Assembly: GCA_015057425.1 (NCBI GenBank)
Contig: SVEL01000017.1
Span: 1 to 55,159 of the forward strand
Direction of reading: 5' to 3'
From: Lachnospiraceae bacterium
Lineage (GTDB): Bacteria; Bacillota; Clostridia; Lachnospirales; Lachnospiraceae
Length of the DNA stretch: 55,159 nucleotides
Below are positions 53,004 through 55,159 of this stretch, in pieces. The translations under genes and the position numbers were made by a program. Every line of letters begins with the position of its first letter. The stretch's first letter is position 1. The notes beneath the pieces are model-generated. The model was not told the DNA's origin and searched no databases. It saw nothing but the letters and a program-made list of their open reading frames with translations.

Positions 53004-53723
53004 TCACAGCATCCTATTTTTTCTTTCTTTTGCTTCGTATATTTTGTAGCTATTAACACTCTGCACCATCTTATTAAATTCTGAACACACCTTTGCCATC
53101 TCTTTCACTGTATTCTCATTACACATCTTTAATTCTGAAAATGATATATCCTTAATACACTCCATGGCTTCTTTAATTTTCAAGTCAACACTTTTTGTTC
53201 TTCCCTTCTGTTCTTCCAATATTCCATTTACAAGCCATATTACTATATCCCCCACTTCCTTATTAGCACAATATATCGGTCCATCCATCACCTTCTTGGT
53301 ACCATATATATTTTTGTATTCCTTTACAATGCCATTGATAATTTTATATGTATGATTACGCACCGTTAATTCAATTTCCTTTTTATCTTTACTATCCAGC
53401 AGAACTTTCCACTTCTTCAAATTCATCTCGTTAATTTCAATTAATTTATCTCCTGTTAAATATTCTTGCAACTGCGGACATATTGAATATAACTTAGTCA
53501 TTCTTTTTGTTATCTTTGGTTCTTTCAGCCCACTCTTATATTTAGAAAAATCGGTTCTATTGGTCATCATAATGTTATAAAGTGGCTCTTTTCCCCATCT
53601 TATTATATTAGCTTTTTCCACAACCGCTGTTATTTCTTCCAAACATGTATTATACAACTCTTCGATAATGTGCATATTAATTCTAAAAACCAGACTTTTT
53701 GTTTCTTCCATATTCTCTACCAT
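53004..53723 (-). CDS. Element protein of unknown function
   Basis: A 239-residue, basic, mostly helical protein with no motif known to me. It shares with the next gene upstream an identical 19-base start region, GAGGTATTGTGGTATGGTA, that contains the ribosome binding site and ATG. This suggests a common translation control or a duplicated leader. The gene lies 13 bases after the SprT-like gene. Confidence 0.62.
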   Translation of the reverse strand: MVENMEETKSLVFRINMHIIEELYNTCLEEITAVVEKANIIRWGKEPLYNIMMTNRTDFSKYKSGLKEPKITKRMTKLYSICPQLQEYLTGDKLIEINEMNLKKWKVLLDSKDKKEIELTVRNHTYKIINGIVKEYKNIYGTKKVMDGPIYCANKEVGDIVIWLVNGILEEQKGRTKSVDLKIKEAMECIKDISFSELKMCNENTVKEMAKVCSEFNKMVQSVNSYKIYEAKERKNRML

Positions 53724-53736
53724 ACCACAATACCTC

Positions 53737-54492
53737 TTAAACTTTAGTTTCTTTCAAGCCTTCGATGAATCTTGTGCCATTACACGGAATTCCTTCCTTG
53801 CTATGATTGTAACATCTAATATCCACATTGTCCTGCTTTGTAACTCTTATTATCAATTTACAATTAGGACATTGTAAAGCTCTCATACTTTGCCTTATCT
53901 TCTTTTTTTCATCTTTTTTCATAAATGAATATACTAATTTCCCTATTTCTTCAATATTTCTATCTTCATATACCTTATTGAATCCATCTCCCGCCGTAAC
54001 AATCTTCCGCTCCTTTTCTGCCTCTGTTGCCGGAATAGTTTGAACATGCAATCCAAGTTGCTCACAATACTTATAATATTCCTTTGATTTATAATGACCA
54101 TTATTATTAATAAGTTTCTTTCTATTTTGTTTGGCAGCCTCATATATCTTATCTTGCTCTAAGTCATACTGCTTTATCATTGCTTCCAAAAACAAAACAT
54201 AAAATTCCTTGGTATCATACTCATAAATTCTTTTTGACAAAATGATTTGCATTAGTTCGTCATCAACTTTACCATCTTTTTCTTTCTTCCATTCCCCCGG
54301 ACATTCTACCTTATACAAAACTTTTGCCTCTGGACTAATAAATATTACAGGTTTATCTAAACTATCACCAAAAAACTCTTGATTAAAAATTTCAAATACT
54401 TTATTTATTTTAGCTTGGTCATCTTCTAAATTTCCATATATCTTTTTTTCTTGATCGTATTCATTTACAATACCGTGCTTTGCCTTTACCAT
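53737..54492 (-). CDS. SprT-like protein with degenerate active site and C-terminal zinc ribbon
   Basis: A 251-residue protein. The first part (INKVFEIFNQEFFGDSLDKPVIFISPEA, near residue 25) resembles the start of SprT-like domains, INNGHYKSKEYYKYCEQLGLHVQ resembles their later segment, and the C-terminal LQCPNCKLIIRVTKQDNVDIRC is a zinc ribbon of the kind found in that group. Where active SprT proteins have HExxH, this one reads LFLEAMIKQYDL. Thus I infer a non-catalytic homologue. The ATG at 54492 follows GAGGTATTGTGGT. Confidence 0.5.
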   Translation of the reverse strand: MVKAKHGIVNEYDQEKKIYGNLEDDQAKINKVFEIFNQEFFGDSLDKPVIFISPEAKVLYKVECPGEWKKEKDGKVDDELMQIILSKRIYEYDTKEFYVLFLEAMIKQYDLEQDKIYEAAKQNRKKLINNNGHYKSKEYYKYCEQLGLHVQTIPATEAEKERKIVTAGDGFNKVYEDRNIEEIGKLVYSFMKKDEKKKIRQSMRALQCPNCKLIIRVTKQDNVDIRCYNHSKEGIPCNGTRFIEGLKETKV

Positions 54493-55053
54493 ACCACAAT
54501 ACCTCTCAATCACAATCGTATTTATGAGAGTATTATACCATAGCCTATACTTATTTTCTATCTAAATAATGTAATCATTGAAGTATAAACCTTAGTGACA
54601 CAGCTACAACCTTTGTAATATTATGTTTCTTATATATTGAGGTGTTTTTAGTATCTATATCAACTATTCATAGTTTATTAAATAATGTAGCCGCAACAAG
54701 TCCACTATCCTCACTTAATATTGGTTATTCAATTATTATTGAAACCATCTTCATGCACCTTTACCAACTTCCCATCACCAAAAATCTTATTGGCAATTTG
54801 GTAATCATGTCAGTTGGTGTATATCACTTGAACCCTAACCCTATCAACCAGTCTGGTTACTGTATATCTAATCAATATCTTTTTCCACTCTACCACCCTA
54901 TATAATTTTTCTGAAAACTCCATTTTTGACGTCATAAACACTATTTTTCTCAAAAAATGAAATTATCTTCTTACTCATAACATCAAATTTGATTAAATTT
55001 TATTAAACTCATTTTTTTCTATTTAATAAAAAATTGGATCTATATTATTAAAG
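54493..55053. other. AT-rich gene-poor stretch at the end of the element
   Basis: About 560 bases between the SprT-like gene and the insertion sequence. I see no supported gene; a plus-strand frame at 54642-54905 has no ribosome binding site and no protein-like pattern. The right end of the integrative element could be here or beyond the window. No copy of the TTTTACCA element is present. Confidence 0.5.
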
Positions 55054-55159
55054 TGGACACAAAAACATTTACTTGTTACAATAAATTAGACACCAAAAAG
55101 GAGGTATCAAACATGTCCACAAAACGCACCGGAACTCGATATGATGAAGAGTTCAAAAG
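55054..55159 (+). mobile_element. Left end of an IS3-family-like insertion sequence
   Basis: TGGACAC at 55054 starts what looks like a terminal repeat, followed by TTACTTGTTACAAT, a possible promoter, and by GGAGGT before the transposase ATG. Only the left 106 bases are in the window, so the other end is unseen. Confidence 0.6.
55113..55159 (+). CDS. Transposase OrfA (start only; runs off the right edge)
   Basis: The first 15 codons read MSTKRTGTRYDEEFK, a typical start of IS3-family OrfA helix-turn-helix proteins (compare the family pattern R.YDxEFK). GGAGG is eight bases upstream. The gene runs past the end of the window. Confidence 0.7.
   Translation, partial: MSTKRTGTRYDEEFK

Noticed and set aside
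54642..54905. Plus-strand gene in the right-hand gap
   Set aside because: No ribosome binding site, no recognisable domain and unusual composition; probably a chance open frame.

Overview
The window looks like chromosomal DNA of a low-GC Gram-positive Clostridia member, most likely Lachnospiraceae. Signs are AT-rich DNA, GGAGG-type ribosome binding sites, consensus sigma-A promoters with 17-nt spacers, a TsaD/TsaB/TsaE/RimI cluster, a long-form HPF next to SecA and a frameshifted prfB, and a Tn916-type integrase. I assign no genus. Almost every gene lies on the minus strand, as do two tRNA-Ser genes and an rRNA-type promoter at the left edge; an rRNA operon probably begins just outside the window.

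Layout. (1) 1-8.7 kb, housekeeping: rRNA-type promoter, two tRNA-Ser, ispD, tsaD, RNase Z, rimI, tsaB, tsaE, tex and small conserved proteins. (2) 9-24.6 kb, accessory: a lipoprotein, an alpha/beta hydrolase and a Nudix protein; a nine-kilobase operon (11737-20690) read from one consensus promoter and coding for a CarS-like cytidylyltransferase, two dikinase-type phosphotransferases, PssA, Psd, a UbiA-type prenyltransferase and a GNAT protein; then an XRE regulator, a zinc-ribbon/P-loop kinase, a cyclase-family hydrolase and an APH(3')-type aminoglycoside phosphotransferase. Two copies of an unusual array (ten 8-bp half-sites in alternating orientation, strictly 31/32 bp apart) bracket the lipid operon. 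Gene stubs and remnants lie beside each array. (3) 24.9-47.8 kb, mostly core: a SprA-like protein, hom with a proposed homoserine kinase, cheW, prfB, secA, hpf, a FabG-like reductase, a two-component system, a cation exchanger, an SSS symporter, an amidohydrolase, a phenylacetate-CoA ligase, a glycosyltransferase, a ProX-type deacylase, a permuted GH3 enzyme and an LMW phosphatase. (4) 47.8-55.2 kb, an integrative element: Tn916-type int and xis, a P-loop-like fragment, a Dam-like methyltransferase with an altered catalytic motif, three proteins of unknown function, a SprT-like protein without its HExxH, and the start of an IS3-type transposase at the edge.

Most interesting. The lipid operon carries UbiA, CarS, PssA and Psd families, the same four that follow one another in archaeal ether-lipid synthesis, together with two swivelling-His phosphotransferases. 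This could be an undescribed bacterial lipid pathway, though plain phosphatidylethanolamine synthesis with added enzymes is not excluded. The paired 31.5-bp-phased arrays around it are the strongest non-coding signal.
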